Below are positions 17,039 to 26,566 of a DNA stretch of 64,000 nucleotides, piece after piece. Both the position numbers and the translations under genes were made by a program. The notes under the pieces were generated by a model. That model was not told the DNA's origin, did no database searches, and saw only the letters and a list, made by a program, of their open reading frames with translations. The stretch lies in assembly GCF_050496765.1 (NCBI RefSeq), contig NZ_JBNWEO010000014.1, positions 117,418-181,417 on the forward strand, in the 5' to 3' direction. The DNA is from JAEVLT01 sp050496765 (GTDB lineage: Bacteria; Bacillota; Bacilli; Bacillales; Cytobacillaceae). Each line of letters opens with the position of its first letter. Within the stretch, counting starts at the first letter, position 1.

Positions 17039-17740
17039 TTAAAAATTCAGCGGGTAAGATTTTTGTTCCTTGTGCGGCGGCTGCTTGCCATTGTTTTCCG
17101 GTTGGTCTTTTACTTCATTGTACCAAATTTCATGGTGGTGTGCTGCATAATCCGCTTCCATATATCCGGTAACCATCGCATTGAAGGAAGCCCGTTCATG
17201 CGGATGAAAGATGGTCAGATAAATATGAACACCAAAGAAAAGTGTAATGACCAAGGCTGAAATATCATGCACAACGAGCATAAATAAACTTGCTGCCCCA
17301 GTAAACCAATCAAACCAGAGCGCGAAGCCTGTGACAGTTAATAGAAAACCAAAAATCACCGCAATTAAATAATACATCTTTTGACCCGTATTGTATTTTG
17401 CTTGCGGAGGCATCCCATCACCGCCGATAAAATAGTGCTTCGGAGCTGCCTTCAACCAGCCTGCATCGGTTTTATTCCATTTAAATGATGTTAAAAAACC
17501 AAATCTCCTTTTGGAAAAAATAAAATAAACAATTGGGGCAATGACAAACAGCAAGGCACCAATTCTGTGTACCAATCGAACGGTATGACCTGCTGCATGA
17601 TCCAATAAGCTTGATGTTCCTTGAAAAAAGATCAAATAACCGGTGATCAAGGCTAATACAAAACCGACAGCTACAGACCAGTGCATTAGCATATCACTGA
17701 GCTGGTAGCGGCGAATCAGCTTTTTTGGGCGGTTACTCAT
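17039..17740 (-). CDS. Formate dehydrogenase cytochrome b556 (gamma) subunit
   Basis: From the ATG at 17740 (AAGGAGG ribosome site, overlapping the fdhB end by 8 bases) the protein has 233 residues. An upstream extension to 17830 lies inside fdhB and is not used. It has four membrane segments with candidate haem-ligand histidines in LMHWSVAVGF, VRLVHRIGAL, VVHDISALV and FGVHIYLTIFHPHERASF. The subunit takes electrons from the FdhB iron-sulphur chain and reduces menaquinone at the inner face. The hydrophilic tail is His/Gln/Lys rich. Last gene of tatA-fdhA-fdhB-fdhC. Confidence 0.9.
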   Translation of the reverse strand: MSNRPKKLIRRYQLSDMLMHWSVAVGFVLALITGYLIFFQGTSSLLDHAAGHTVRLVHRIGALLFVIAPIVYFIFSKRRFGFLTSFKWNKTDAGWLKAAPKHYFIGGDGMPPQAKYNTGQKMYYLIAVIFGFLLTVTGFALWFDWFTGAASLFMLVVHDISALVITLFFGVHIYLTIFHPHERASFNAMVTGYMEADYAAHHHEIWYNEVKDQPENNGKQPPHKEQKSYPLNF

Positions 17741-18575
17741 CACCTTCGCCTCCTTTTTCCGGTTGATCATGTTGGTTGTCTTTGCTTGTATAGGACGCTG
17801 ACGACACGATAAAGTTCGCCAACAAACCAACAGCCGTTACTCCCATAAATAATTGGGTTACCGGTTTAATTACGTCTTTCCGGAAACCGACCAACTCGTT
17901 CGTTTTTGGATTTGCCGGCAGCCCATATGCCTCTGGTTTTTCTGTCAAAACGTAAATATAGTGGGTGCCGCCCATAATTTTGTCCCCATATACATTGGCA
18001 TTCGGGAAACGGTCTTTAATCTTTGCAACCCGGTTATATGCTTGTTTTACTGCTAAATCCCATGATTCAACTTCCAGCGCATTCGTTGGGCAGGTTTGTA
18101 CGCAAGCCGGTTTTTCGCCATTTGTGACCCGGTCTTGGCAAAAATCACACTTGTTCATCTTGTTTTTGCCGGTCAGTGCATCCAATTGATAGCGTGGAAT
18201 ATCAAATGGGCAAGCTTTTCCGCAATAAGAACAGCCAATGCACTTCTCTCTCTCCAAGCCAACAAATCCATCCGCATGCGTAAATAACGCACTCGTTGGG
18301 CAAACATCTACACAGGGGGCATCTGTGCAATGCATGCATTGATCTTTCCGAATGAGCCATTCCATTGTTTTAGTAGAGGCATCATATTGCTCGGAAAATT
18401 TCATTAACATTAGTGTATTGCTAGAACGGTCTGCCGGATTTTGATAGGTTCCCGGTACTTTTTCAAACTCTGTCGCGGGCAGATTATGCCATTCTTTACA
18501 AGCTAATTGACACGCTTTACAACCTGTACAAAGAGAGGTATCCACCAATATTGCCTTATCTTTTTTCCCAGCCAA
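17733..18575 (-). CDS. Formate dehydrogenase iron-sulphur (beta) subunit
   Basis: A 280-residue polyferredoxin with four cysteine clusters: CTGCKACQLACKEWH near 17-31, CMHCTDAPCVDVCP near 80-93, CIGCSYCGKACPFDIPR near 112-128 and CDFCQD...CVQTCP near 144-165, binding four [4Fe-4S] centres. A single C-terminal membrane anchor (TQLFMGVTAVGLLANFIVSS) is as in FdnH. It carries electrons from the catalytic subunit to cytochrome b. The TTG start at 18575 has a GGGGGT site and is two bases after the fdhA stop, so the two are coupled. Confidence 0.93.
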   Translation of the reverse strand: MAGKKDKAILVDTSLCTGCKACQLACKEWHNLPATEFEKVPGTYQNPADRSSNTLMLMKFSEQYDASTKTMEWLIRKDQCMHCTDAPCVDVCPTSALFTHADGFVGLEREKCIGCSYCGKACPFDIPRYQLDALTGKNKMNKCDFCQDRVTNGEKPACVQTCPTNALEVESWDLAVKQAYNRVAKIKDRFPNANVYGDKIMGGTHYIYVLTEKPEAYGLPANPKTNELVGFRKDVIKPVTQLFMGVTAVGLLANFIVSSASYTSKDNQHDQPEKGGEGDE

Positions 18576-18577
18576 GG

Positions 18578-21500
18578 TTAATTACCCCCTTTTGTCACAT
18601 TGCATAAGCATGCTTTATATTCCGGGGTTCCTGTATTTGGGTCGAATGAGGAAATCGTCACTTTATTAATCGATTCGCCATGTACGAGTCCTTTATAACC
18701 CCATCCCCATGGTACACCAATAATCTCCACATCCTGCCCTTTAACTTTCAATGGTTGAATGCGATCGGTGACCATTGCATCAAGGGATACTTTACCGCGT
18801 GCCGTACTGATGGTAACTTTATCGCCAGACACCACTCCCAATCTCTTGGCAAGGCGGGTGCTGATTTCCGCAAAATTTGACGGCATTAATTCATTTAACT
18901 GCGGAGTATTCCTTGTGACACCGCCTGACAAAAACTGCTCTGTGACCATATAAGTGGTTAATACATATGGAAAATCTTTTGATTCGCCGGATTTCTGTAT
19001 CTCTGGCAGTACAAATGGGCGAAGGATTGGATTGGATTGCTGCGTATACATCGGATTTTGAACTGGCGACTCCAATGGTTCATAGTGTGCCGGCATCGGC
19101 CCGTCTAATATTCCCGGTTCTGTAATGACAGGTGCGACTTTGAAAACATTTGGATCATAACCAGGTTTCAGCGTTAGATCGGGTGTATTTTTTTGCTTCT
19201 GCGCATAAACGGTACGGAACAATGCTCCTTTTCCATCACCATTTGAGAAAACTTTGCCACCCTCTGGTGTATCTGGTGCTTTATCTTTTGCTGCAACATC
19301 CAAATTATCATTGCCTGCCCAACTTACTCCGTTCCACCATACAAGAGGGCGGTCTTTATCACGCGGTTTACCATTGTGATCAACCGAGCCTCTGTTCCAA
19401 AGGACACGGGTATTGTTTGGCCAAGAAAATGTCCAATTCGGATGCAAACCAAGTCCGCTCGGATCTGCAGGATCACGACGCAATGAATGGTTTCCGTCTT
19501 CGGTTATCACACCGGTATACAGGCCGCCCATCCCAGAGGACACTGTTCCGGGTTCCGCTTTTAGAATCTGTACTCCAGAACTTAGTAACTTGCCTGAAGC
19601 TAGGTCGTATCCGTTCATTTCTTTTAGGACAGATTCCATGTTGACTCCCTCTTGCCCCGTAACCTTGAAATCCCAAGTGAGGTCAAGAATACCTCTATCT
19701 TTTGGGTCGTTGCTGTTTGCATACAATTTTTTAATTTGATTCATGATTTCATAGATAATATCTCCATCTGGTTTTGCTTCACCAGGAGGAGGAACAGCGA
19801 CCGTTTTTCCTTGAATCCAACGAGCCGAGTTTGTCATGGTTCCCGCTTTTTCAAACGCCATTGCTGCTGGCAGCAAAATAACTTCCGTTTGAATAGACTT
19901 CGGATCAATGCCTGGATATTGCCAAAATGAGGATGTTTCCGTTTCGAAAATCTCTGAAACAACCAATAGTTCCAGATTGCTGAGTCCCCGCCATACCATA
20001 TCCAAGTTTGGTGTACTGACAGCTGGATTTTGTGCAAAAATAAAGCCCATTTTGAACTCTTTTTTATTCAATTTTTCAAAAATCGGTACATAGGATGCAG
20101 CCGAATCTTTTGAGCTTCGTTTTGGCAAATAATGATAGCCAAATTCATTATCTGGCGTAGCGTTTTTTCCGTACCAGGCTTTTAACAAGGCAATGGTTTT
20201 CTTCGCCTTCGTTGTCCCAACAGCCTTCACATAATCGTTTAACGTTGGATGAGCATCTGTTGGCATCGGCATATAGCCTGGCAAAATATGCGGCAAGCAG
20301 GCAATGTCCGTTGACCCCTGTACGTTCGGTTCGCCTCGATTCGCATTTATTCCGCCGCCAGCCATTCCCATATTGCCAAGCAGCAATTGGATAATGGCAT
20401 ACATTCGAATACCTTGAACCCCAACTGATTTTTGAGTCATTCCAAGTGCATACAAAATCGTTCCCGGACGATTCTTGGTAAATGTCTCAGCAATAAGTTT
20501 CATTTTATCAATAGGCATTCCAGTAATATTGGAAGCCCTTTCAAAAGTATATTCTGCAAAATGCTGTTTCAATTTCATCAGGACACAATCCGGATCTGTT
20601 AAAGAATCAGCCTTCAGCGGCTGTCCGTCGGGATCTAATTGATACGTCCAACTGGCCTTGTCGTATTTGTGCCCTTTGTTGTCATAGCCAGTAAACAAGC
20701 CATCATGAAACGAGTAAGCAGGATTGATTTTATACAATGCATTTGTATTTGCACGAATGTATTCTTCATCGTACAGTTTGTGATCCAAAATGTAGTTTAC
20801 AATTGCGCCGAGATACCCAATATCTGTCCCTGGCCGTATCGGTGCATAAAGATCCGCTACTTTGGCTGTCCGATTAAACCTTGGATCGACAACAATGACT
20901 TTAGCTCCTCGCTTTTGTGCTTCCAATACCCAGCGCATTGCCAACGGATGGGTTTCGGCTGTGTTGTTCCCGCCAATTAAAATCACTTTTGCATTTTTCA
21001 TATCTGTAAAACTGTTAGTCATGGCACCACTACCAAATGAAGGGGCTAAACTAGCCACCGTCGGAGCGTGTCATATCTCTGCCTGATGTGTATAATTATG
21101 AATCCCTAATGCCCGGTTAAATTTCGTGTACAAATAGGCTTCTTCATTATCAATCTCAGCACTGCCCAAGCTAAAGATTCCATCTAGACGATTCACTGTA
21201 ACGTCTTTACCATTTATATTGACCGTTTTGGTAAAAGTAGTGTCACGAACACTTTTTACTTTCTTCGCAATTTTATCAATGGCATCATCCCAGGAAATAG
21301 GTTCCCATTTGTCACTTCCCGGTTTCCGAACCAATGGATGGGTTAAACGCAATTTTGAATTATGCATTTCTTTAAGAGAACGTCCCTTTGGACACAATGC
21401 CCCTTGGTTGACCGGATGGTCCTTCAACCCCTCTGTTGAGACTACGGTATTCCCAACCACTTTCACTTCAATTCCACATCCTACGGAACAGAAGTGACAA

Positions 21501-21652
21501 ATGCCGTAGGACGTTTTAGCCCCTGCTGTCATCAATGGAAAAGCTTTGTTATTCTCTTCTTCCTTGGCAAAAACGCGTTTTTCAGCTAAGTATGATGCGG
21601 CAACCGACGCTGCTGTAAACTTCATAAACTGACGCCTGGAAAGCTTCGGCAT
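18578..21652 (-). CDS. fdnG: Selenocysteine-containing formate dehydrogenase, catalytic (alpha) subunit
   Basis: One reading frame of 1024 residues when the in-frame TGA at 21071-21073 is read as selenocysteine, residue 194. The order is: twin-arginine signal SRRQFMK near residue 5, a [4Fe-4S] motif CHFCSVGC with a fourth Cys in ALCPKGRS, then Sec-HAPTVASLAPSFGSGAMTN. The last segment corresponds to U-HGPTVASLAPTFGRGAMTN of E. coli FdnG, where Sec is the molybdenum/tungsten ligand. Further on come the bis-MGD binding domains and a C-terminal cap. The length matches FdnG (about 1015). Oxidises formate to CO2 on the outer face of the membrane after Tat export. The start ATG has a GGAGAG site. 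Automated annotation would call two broken genes (18578-21058 and 21071-21652). Confidence 0.93.
21042..21073 (-). promoter_or_regulatory. Selenocysteine UGA codon with bacterial SECIS hairpin
   Basis: Reading the minus strand, UGA (21073-21071) is followed by exactly 11 bases and then GGU-GGCUA-GUU-UAGCC-CC (21059-21042). That is a five-pair perfect upper stem with a three-base loop, a bulged U and a lower GG/CC clamp. E. coli fdhF has the same spacing after UGA and the same bulged-U layout (GGU-UGCA-GGUC-UGCA-CC), the site bound by SelB. The element lies within coding sequence. Confidence 0.88.
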
Positions 21653-21746
21653 TTTCTATTACTCTCCTTCCAACCCCTAAGAATTGTGTCTTCATGCTTA
21701 CTTGATTTTTTTACCGAAAAAATATGCTTTTTTTCCCTCTAGCAAG

Positions 21747-21911
21747 CTATTTTTCTTTTTCTTCGGTGATTTCTTTTGCAGAATCTTTAAACTCTTTGAT
21801 CGTTTTGCCAAAAGCTTTGCCTACTTCTGGAAGCTTATTCGGCCCAAATACAATCAGCGCGATGACCAAGATCAATATCAGCCCTGGGATTCCGATATTG
21901 GAAATGGACAA
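21747..21911 (-). CDS. tatA: Twin-arginine translocase subunit TatA
   Basis: A 54-residue protein starting at TTG (21911) with a GAGGTGAG ribosome site: one N-terminal membrane helix (GIPGLILILVIALIVFG), the FGPNKLPEVGKAFGKTIKEF hinge plus amphipathic helix, and a charged tail. This is the classic TatA layout; it resembles B. subtilis TatAd. It is the first gene of the formate dehydrogenase operon, whose catalytic subunit carries a twin-arginine signal, so it is probably a dedicated translocase component. No tatC is present in the window. Too short for length-based gene calling. Confidence 0.92.
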   Translation of the reverse strand: MSISNIGIPGLILILVIALIVFGPNKLPEVGKAFGKTIKEFKDSAKEITEEKEK

Positions 21912-22308
21912 AATGACTCACCTCTTTTGTGAAGAATTTCAGAACGGCTTTGTGCACTAAAAACTCGTTATTTTAAAGCGCCTTCACAGATAAATCATTA
22001 ACCCCTTACCCGACTACAAATTTACTATACCATACCCACTAAGGTATATTCCGTGACAGAAAAGTGACAAATTCGATTTAAAAAACTGGCTTGGCTATAA
22101 CTAGGCTGAAAGCAACCATCACTAGGTTTAAAGATTCGGTAAAATAAATACCCGCGAACTCTCGCTATTTTTAATAGAAAAGATTGCAGGTTGGGAGACA
22201 TATGGAGTTAGAGGAAACAAAATATGCTTGGAAGATAATAAAGAGGACAATCACTAATGCAATTTACTTTTACCTATTTTACAAATCATCCGCAAAACAC
22301 GAAAAAAA
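21912..22308. other. Upstream region of the tatA-fdh operon
   Basis: About 400 bases with no gene. It holds the operon's promoter; an inverted repeat ATACC-N6-GGTAT at 22032-22047 is a possible operator. I cannot assign a regulator. Confidence 0.45.
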
Positions 22309-22342
22309 ATTCAGAAAAGCAATCTTTCGTCCTTTTCTGAAT
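22309..22342 (-). terminator. Terminator of aroK
   Basis: An 11-bp perfect stem (ATTCAGAAAAG with CTTTTCTGAAT), followed on the minus strand by a T8 tract. It lies 15 bases after the aroK stop. Confidence 0.9.
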
Positions 22343-22357
22343 TGAAACAGTACGATA

Positions 22358-22909
22358 TTAATGGGGATCGTAAATTTCGTATGCTGTTTTTAACGATTCG
22401 ACAATATCATCGGCAATTTCGTCGGCATTTAAATGGTCGGTTTCAAGCTTGGAATGATGAGAATTATAGATTGCCTGCCGTTTATAAAATAATTCTTCTA
22501 TTTCTTCCATCGTAAGCCCCTGTAAAACCGGTCGACTATCAATGATTATATTCAATCTTTCTTTCCAAGTTTCCCAATTGATATCTAAAAAAATAACGAT
22601 GCAATTTTCTAATGTTACCTTTCGGACTTCTTCTTGTAAATACGCCCCTCCACCTAATGAAATCACTTTTAGTTTTTGGGTACAGAAGTTTTTTATTATT
22701 TCCTTTTCTTTTTCACGAAATGCCTTCTCTCCAACTATTTTAAAAACATCAACAATCGGAATGTTAAAGAACTTTTCGATTTCCTTATCTATGTCAATAA
22801 AACTTCTATATAATTTTTTGGCAACTAATTCACCAACAGTTGTTTTTCCAACACCCATAAACCCAATAAAGACAATACTTTTCTCCCTGATTGATACTCT
22901 TTTCTTCAT
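22358..22909 (-). CDS. aroK: Shikimate kinase
   Basis: A 183-residue P-loop kinase phosphorylating shikimate in aromatic amino acid synthesis. Walker A is GFMGVGKTT near residue 16, the shikimate-binding DIDKEIE near 39, GEKAFREKEKE near 60, GGGAYLQ near 86 and the lid arginine region SRPVLQG near 125. Length and motif order fit AroK. It stands alone with its own terminator, between the formate dehydrogenase operon and the GH32 gene. Confidence 0.9.
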   Translation of the reverse strand: MKKRVSIREKSIVFIGFMGVGKTTVGELVAKKLYRSFIDIDKEIEKFFNIPIVDVFKIVGEKAFREKEKEIIKNFCTQKLKVISLGGGAYLQEEVRKVTLENCIVIFLDINWETWKERLNIIIDSRPVLQGLTMEEIEELFYKRQAIYNSHHSKLETDHLNADEIADDIVESLKTAYEIYDPH

Positions 22910-23254
22910 AAAATAAAGCTCTCTTTCTCATGGTTACATCAAAGATATCCATTTTATATTTTTTAAATTAGAATTTTACCCATCTTATTAACGTTCAACA
23001 ACTAAAAAATATATACTTATACAAATGCTACATTTTTAAGAATATTTATTTTATTGTACCATAATAAACTGGAACTTGGTACTTTTATAACAAAGAGAAT
23101 CAAGCAGGATTGATCATGTTTATGCAAGGAGCCAGCTGGCTGTCAGATCTAGACAGAAAAAACCGTTGCAGTATATTTTTGTCCAAAATAACAATTACTT
23201 TCGTGTTCCAAGAAATTCTCCTTCTTCAATCTGATAAGGGTACATAGTTCAATG
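22910..23254. other. Intergenic region upstream of aroK
   Basis: Around 345 AT-rich bases between aroK and the GH32 gene. It should contain the aroK promoter and the end of the GH32 transcript. A 43-codon frame at 23116-23247 shows no family pattern. Nothing else seen. Confidence 0.5.
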
Positions 23255-24763
23255 TTATCTCCAACTAGACTTTAAAGGATAGAACTGTAACGATACCAGT
23301 GTAACATTGCCGTCAAGTGCAAATACTTCTAATCCTTCACTTGTATCATTTGGAAAAATCAAATCGGTCATTGCCAGCTCTCCATTGTTCGCAAAAACTT
23401 CGACAGAAGACCAATCCACAAAAATATGCAGTTTTATTCGACTCTGTTTTGGCTTGAGCGTTGCTGTGTGTTTACACGGGAAATACGGATTGAAAGAAGT
23501 GTCGCCTGAATTGATCCGATCAATGAACAATTCTTGTTTACCGACATCATAGCCAATGACTGTTTTTTCATTTTTTGACTTTCGCAAGCTAAACCCAAAC
23601 GCTGATGCAGAATCCAATTCGAACTCGGCAATGATTTCGAATGATTTGCCGTTTATTTCTGAAAAAATAGGATCCGGGCTTTGATGAATAATTACATCAT
23701 TCAGCTTCATCTCCTCTTCTCGAAGATGACTTAGCTCAGCAACCGGGGTTTGAATCAGCCTTACACCTTTTGTTGTATTTTTAAGCTTCAATTCACGAGG
23801 AAGTGTCATGGCACTTCTCCATCTGTTTGTTGGTGTATTGTTTGCATATTTCCAGTTACTCATCCAACCGATAAATATACGGCGCCCGTCTTCAGCAGGA
23901 AGATCTGACCAAGTCACTCCAGCATAATTATCTCTACCGTAATCAAGCCACAGTACCGTTTCGTTCGGATTCTCATTTCGAAAGGTTGAACCGTCAAAAT
24001 CACCAATAAAGTATTGCGTTCTTGATCCTTCAGGGTATGCCGGATCCTCGCCAATACTGACAATCATGACCCATTTATCATCATGAGAATGTGCAACCGG
24101 CAACTTAAATAAATCCGGGCATTCCCATACACCTTTATGCGACCCAGCATCAACACCAAACGAACTTGCAAATTCCCAAGATTTTAAGTTAGAAGAAGTA
24201 TAAAGGCGAACATGATCACCTGCCGCCAGTATCATGATCCATTTATTCGTTTCTTCATGCCAAAAAACTTTTGGGTCTCGAAAATCAAGATATTTTTCAT
24301 CTGATAATACGGGATTCCCCTCATACATATGCCAGGTTCGCCCTCTATCAACACTGAATGCGATACTTTGCCTTTGTCTTGGCCTTCCTGAACCTGGATA
24401 TTGATCAGCATGTGTAAAAATCGCCACAAGACCAGAACCGCCTTTAAAAAAACCGCTAGAATCGTGGTGGTCAACAACTGCACTCCCGGAAAAGATCATT
24501 CCATTCTTATCTGGAAATAATGCGGTTGGCAAGTGCTCCCAATGAATCAAATCATGACTGACTGCATGTCCCCAATGCATCGGCCCCCAAATTATATCAA
24601 AAGGATGATACTGATAAAAAAGATGGTATTCCCCCTCAAAATAAACCATTCCATTCGGATCATTCATCCAATAGGCATGAGGTGAAAAATGAAACTGTGG
24701 TCGAAAAGCTTCTGTATAATATTCTTCCAAATTATGCAATTCATTTTCTTTAGGATTCATCAA
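23255..24763 (-). CDS. GH32 beta-fructosidase (levanase/sucrose-6-phosphate hydrolase type)
   Basis: A 502-residue five-bladed propeller plus beta-sandwich hydrolase of family GH32. The catalytic triad is visible: nucleophile in WMNDPNG near residue 34, transition-state stabiliser in FRDPKVFW near 161 and acid/base in WECPDLF near 214. There is no signal peptide, so it acts in the cytoplasm, splitting sucrose, sucrose-6-phosphate or fructo-oligosaccharides. The N-terminal block (LFYQYHPFDIIWGPMHWGHA) is closest to SacC-type exo-levanases as I recall them. It appears monocistronic, with an AAGGAG site upstream. No transporter or regulator lies alongside. Confidence 0.9.
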   Translation of the reverse strand: MMNPKENELHNLEEYYTEAFRPQFHFSPHAYWMNDPNGMVYFEGEYHLFYQYHPFDIIWGPMHWGHAVSHDLIHWEHLPTALFPDKNGMIFSGSAVVDHHDSSGFFKGGSGLVAIFTHADQYPGSGRPRQRQSIAFSVDRGRTWHMYEGNPVLSDEKYLDFRDPKVFWHEETNKWIMILAAGDHVRLYTSSNLKSWEFASSFGVDAGSHKGVWECPDLFKLPVAHSHDDKWVMIVSIGEDPAYPEGSRTQYFIGDFDGSTFRNENPNETVLWLDYGRDNYAGVTWSDLPAEDGRRIFIGWMSNWKYANNTPTNRWRSAMTLPRELKLKNTTKGVRLIQTPVAELSHLREEEMKLNDVIIHQSPDPIFSEINGKSFEIIAEFELDSASAFGFSLRKSKNEKTVIGYDVGKQELFIDRINSGDTSFNPYFPCKHTATLKPKQSRIKLHIFVDWSSVEVFANNGELAMTDLIFPNDTSEGLEVFALDGNVTLVSLQFYPLKSSWR

Positions 24764-25016
24764 TAACGCATTCTCCTTAGGTTGTGACTATCAGCAATTG
24801 AAACATTTCCATAACAGAATAAAAAAATCAGCTTGTTTCAACCTACTGCTATTTTACACGAAATAATTTGGAATTGTATAATTTCGAAAAAGGATTGATA
24901 AAAATGGAATCAGCAGGAATATGATTTATTGGTGCACTTTAACTGAAGCCAAAGGTGCTTTGACCTTCACCTCTGGACAAATTAGCAGAGAAAAAACCTC
25001 ATAAATTTTAAAAATA
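24764..25016. other. Promoter region of the GH32 gene
   Basis: About 250 bases between the GH32 gene and the terminator of the broken reductase gene; no open frame of note. It should carry the GH32 promoter, but I could not assign an operator. Confidence 0.4.
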
Positions 25017-25041
25017 GGCAACACCTTAAACAGGTGTTGCC
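25017..25041 (-). terminator. Terminator downstream of the aldo/keto reductase pseudogene
   Basis: GGCAACACCT pairs perfectly with AGGTGTTGCC around a 5-base loop, followed on the minus strand by CTATTTTTA. Confidence 0.85.
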
Positions 25042-25075
25042 ATTCTTTAGGAAAAGTTTCAAAATTCCTTCTATT

Positions 25076-26097
25076 TTACTTCCATTTCCCAGTCAATACT
25101 TCTGTTCGATCTGTTGCGAGCGAAGGCGTTCTTGATAAATTGGAGATTTCAGCATACATTTCTTCTGTCATGTTAAAATCAGCTGCAGCTAAGGCATCTT
25201 CCAATTGATGTCAACAATCCACGACTGAAGTCACGAGGGGTCTCGACTAATACCTAAATTACGCGCACCAATAATAGGGGCAGTAACTACTGGGTTGGCC
25301 ATTACCCAAGCAACTGCTAATGTTGCCGGTTTCACACCGTGTTTTTGTGCATACTTGGTGAATTCTTCAGCTGTCACATAATCTTCACTAGCACCATACC
25401 GGTCTTTGTAGCGGGGATTCTCTACAAGACGACCCTTCTTAGGACGTTTATTTACCCCATATTTACCTGTAAGAAGGCCGCCACCAAGCGGGCTGTAAGG
25501 AATGACTCCTACTTGTTCTGACTTTGCCAATGGAAAAATTTCTACTTCTGCTTGGCGTTTAACCAAGTTATACATTGGCTGGATCAATTCAAAACGAGCC
25601 AGTTGCTCTTTTGCTGAAATCCCTAACGCCTTGGTAATTTGCCATGCTGCCCAATTGCTAACGGCGGGGTAAAGAATCTTTCCTTGCCGCTGTAAATCAT
25701 CAAGTGTTCTTAGTGTTTCCTCAATAGGAGTTTATTCATCAAAATCATGGACAAAATAAAAATCAATATAATCCGTCTTTAAGCGGCGCAGACTATTTTC
25801 AATCCCTTGCATTATATGTTTTTGCGTCAAACCTTTTGCATTTACATCTGCTCCGGTATTCCAAAACACTTTGGTCGTTAAAACGATTTCATCTCGTTCA
25901 TGAGCGATGCATTCTCCTAGAATTTCTTCTGAACGCCCGTAAACATCGGCTGTATCGAAAAAATTGATACCAGCTTCCCGACAACGTTTATACATCGCCT
26001 TAGATGTTGCTTCGTCAGCATCTCCAGCAAAAGACATTGCACCAAAGCATAAATGTGAGACTTGAATTCCTGTTTTCCCCACTGTACGATATTCCAT
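25076..26097 (-). pseudogene. Aldo/keto reductase, disrupted
   Basis: The full frame begins MEYRTVGKTGIQVSHLCFGAM and shows AKR motifs: catalytic Asp and Tyr in NFFDTADVYGRSEE, lysine in IVLTTKV and histidine in DFYFVHDFDE. An in-frame TAA at 25732-25734 follows HDFDE where homologues continue with a residue before TPIEETL. Reading through it, the same frame goes on (TPIEETLRTLDDLQRQGKIL to PIIGARNL). After ARNL about 46 bases of foreign sequence break the frame, and the normal C-terminus (QLEDALAAADFNMTEEMYAE to GKWK) resumes in a different frame. Two independent lesions make a functional product unlikely unless the stop is suppressed. Confidence 0.85.
25210..25256. mobile_element. Possible IS200/IS605-type end or excision scar inside the reductase pseudogene
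   Basis: The ~46-bp insert contains CCACGACTGAAGTCACGAGG, reminiscent of the sub-terminal hairpin (CCCACGACT..AGTCGTGGG) of IS200/IS605-family elements. No transposase is present. It may be a solo end or a remnant after deletion. Assignment is tentative. Confidence 0.4.
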
Positions 26098-26174
26098 GTT
26101 AAATAACCGCCTGTTTTTACTTTGCTTCTAATAGTCAAAAAGGGCAGTTAGCTTAATGACGGTTTGTCAATAGT

Positions 26175-26285
26175 AATTGATTATTCAACATTTGTTTTCA
26201 ATTATAAAGAGAAACAAGCTAGTATCAATAGTTAAATGAACGCAATATGTTGATTACTCAACAATTCAATTAACATTGTTGAGTA
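26175..26285. promoter_or_regulatory. Repeated TTGAnTAnTCAA dyads upstream of the reductase pseudogene
   Basis: Two similar dyads, TTGATTATTCAACA (26177-26190) and TGTTGATTACTCAACA (26248-26263), plus an 11-bp inverted repeat TACTCAACAAT/ATTGTTGAGTA (26255-26285), lie 80-190 bases before the reductase start. They look like operators of a dimeric repressor; no regulator gene adjoins. Confidence 0.45.
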
Positions 26286-26566
26286 TCTGGGTTACTAGGG
26301 GGCAGCCCTTTGGCTTGTTGGAGCATAAATTCGTTTGGGGATCAATCTTAAAACTGAGGGATTGCAATGGTGGATGGAATTAATTTTTGGGACGGAGCCA
26401 TTTGGAATTACCTTAGCGGCTCAGGCGAAAGAACGAGGGCTGCAATACAAAATCATTTGTGGTAGCAAGTAGTTCGGAGGTCAGTCCCCTTGCTGATTAT
26501 AGTATTAATTCGTCCGACGACTGACCATGAAACTCCGCTCGTTTCATTATACAAGGAAAATCCACT
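26286..26566. other. Intergenic region, possibly with a decayed gene fragment
   Basis: No intact gene. The plus-strand frame 26329-26472 reads protein-like at its end (FGTEPFGITLAAQAKERGLQ) but has no start signal, and I do not recognise it; it may be the tail of a lost gene. Confidence 0.35.

Noticed and set aside
21071..21073. Nonsense mutation making fdhA a pseudogene
   Set aside because: The frame is intact on both sides, flanking residues match the Sec site of FdnG, a SECIS hairpin follows at the right spacing and selC is present.
23116..23247. 43-codon plus-strand ORF upstream of aroK
   Set aside because: Weak ribosome site, no recognisable pattern, likely chance.
26329..26472. Protein-like plus-strand frame ending FGITLAAQAKERGLQYKI
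   Set aside because: No start signal and no recognised family; at most a decayed tail of a lost gene, so not called as a CDS.
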